Origin: Candidatus Aminicenantes bacterium
GTDB lineage: Bacteria > Acidobacteriota > Aminicenantia > Aminicenantales > UBA4085
NCBI GenBank assembly: GCA_026393855.1
Contig: JAPKZJ010000014.1
Span: 1 to 47,137, forward strand
Length of the DNA: 47,137 nt
Direction: 5' to 3'
Part shown: positions 46,998 through 47,137 of the stretch, one piece after another
How positions within the stretch are numbered: the first letter of the stretch is position 1
Layout of the letters: each line of letters opens with the position of its first letter
Position numbers and translations under genes: made by a program
The notes under the pieces: generated by a model
Told to the model about the DNA's origin: nothing
Database searches by the model: none
Seen by the model: the letters and a program-made list of their open reading frames with translations, nothing else

Positions 46998-47137
46998 TCA
47001 GGTTCCGGAAACGCCGGCCCGGGGACCACGGATGAACGAGCCGTTCAAACAGATCAAGTCCTTGTCGAAGTCGGCCGTGGACGAGATCGTGTACAGGCCC
47101 GCTTCGGGGGTGGTCGTCGTGTAGGTGAAGCTCTCCA
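46998..47137 (-). CDS. 3' end of a second pseudopilin gene (cut by window edge)
   Basis: The last 45 codons of a gene entering from the right: SFTYTTTTPEAGLYTISSTA and NGSFIRGPRAGVSGT before TGA. It is nearly identical in layout to the C-terminus of the pseudopilin at 44850 (TPEAGLYTISSSADF, RGPRAGTSGT), so it is a paralogue. Confidence 0.85.
   Translation of the reverse strand, partial: ESFTYTTTTPEAGLYTISSTADFDKDLICLNGSFIRGPRAGVSGT

Overview
The window is GC-rich, gene-dense bacterial chromosome from a Gram-negative organism: it carries lpxK, an LpxL/HtrB-like acyltransferase, gmhA, plsC, an outer-membrane porin and ComEC. The many radical SAM, ferredoxin, FmdE-type and DUF169 proteins suggest an anaerobe. 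The overall style (GspG-like pseudopilins, palindromic intergenic repeats, ECF sigma operons) fits an Aminicenantes/Acidobacteriota-like lineage, but this is inference. I found no rRNA, tRNA, CRISPR array or transposase.

Layout. 1-2.2 kb: tail of an unknown gene, an inverted-repeat spacer, a BtuF-like binding protein and a small membrane protein. 2.2-4.6 kb (minus): an ECF sigma factor, its anti-sigma factor and two periplasmic LTXXQ/heavy-metal-sensor-like proteins; a shared bipartite motif precedes both the sigma and anti-sigma genes. 4.6-26.5 kb: an arsenic/metal/sulfur island built from three regulated blocks. (a) An ArsR promoter-operator near 9.1 kb drives a minus operon (DUF318 permease, YedE transporter, cupin, two half-size permeases, arsenate reductase, ferredoxin) and a plus array of 14 genes (ArsR, two thioredoxin-fold proteins, CcdA, ACR3 arsenite exporter, methyltransferase, tungsten-maturase-like radical SAM protein, lipoyl-carrier H-like protein, two DGC cysteine proteins, OsmC, DUF169, CMD-like protein, ferredoxin). 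(b) A second ArsR at 24.5 kb heads a minus operon with a frameshifted DUF169, an unknown membrane protein, two FmdE paralogues, TauE and a porin; a CDF exporter is convergent to it. (c) A MarR regulator heads a permease and a small Cys-rich protein.

26.9-47.1 kb: vapBC, DUF948 and YtxH envelope proteins, enolase with a strong terminator, a 456-bp element with terminal inverted repeats, MGMT, a degenerate M20 hydrolase, ComEC, a coiled-coil exported protein, a lipoprotein, the lpxK-lpxL-rph-radical SAM-SPASM operon, a flotillin, an aminotransferase fused to a P-loop domain, a sigma54-type pseudopilin gene, gmhA-plsC and the start of a second pseudopilin gene.

The main candidate for an undescribed system is the ArsR-controlled plus array at 9.1-18.1 kb. 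It joins arsenite export to a radical SAM maturase, a lipoyl carrier protein, Cys-rich DGC proteins and ferredoxin, with no aldehyde:ferredoxin oxidoreductase or glycine-cleavage genes nearby. Regulatory reading also shows a repeated geometry in which TTGACA-type promoters lie only 6-9 nt from the start codon, suggesting leaderless mRNAs at operon heads.
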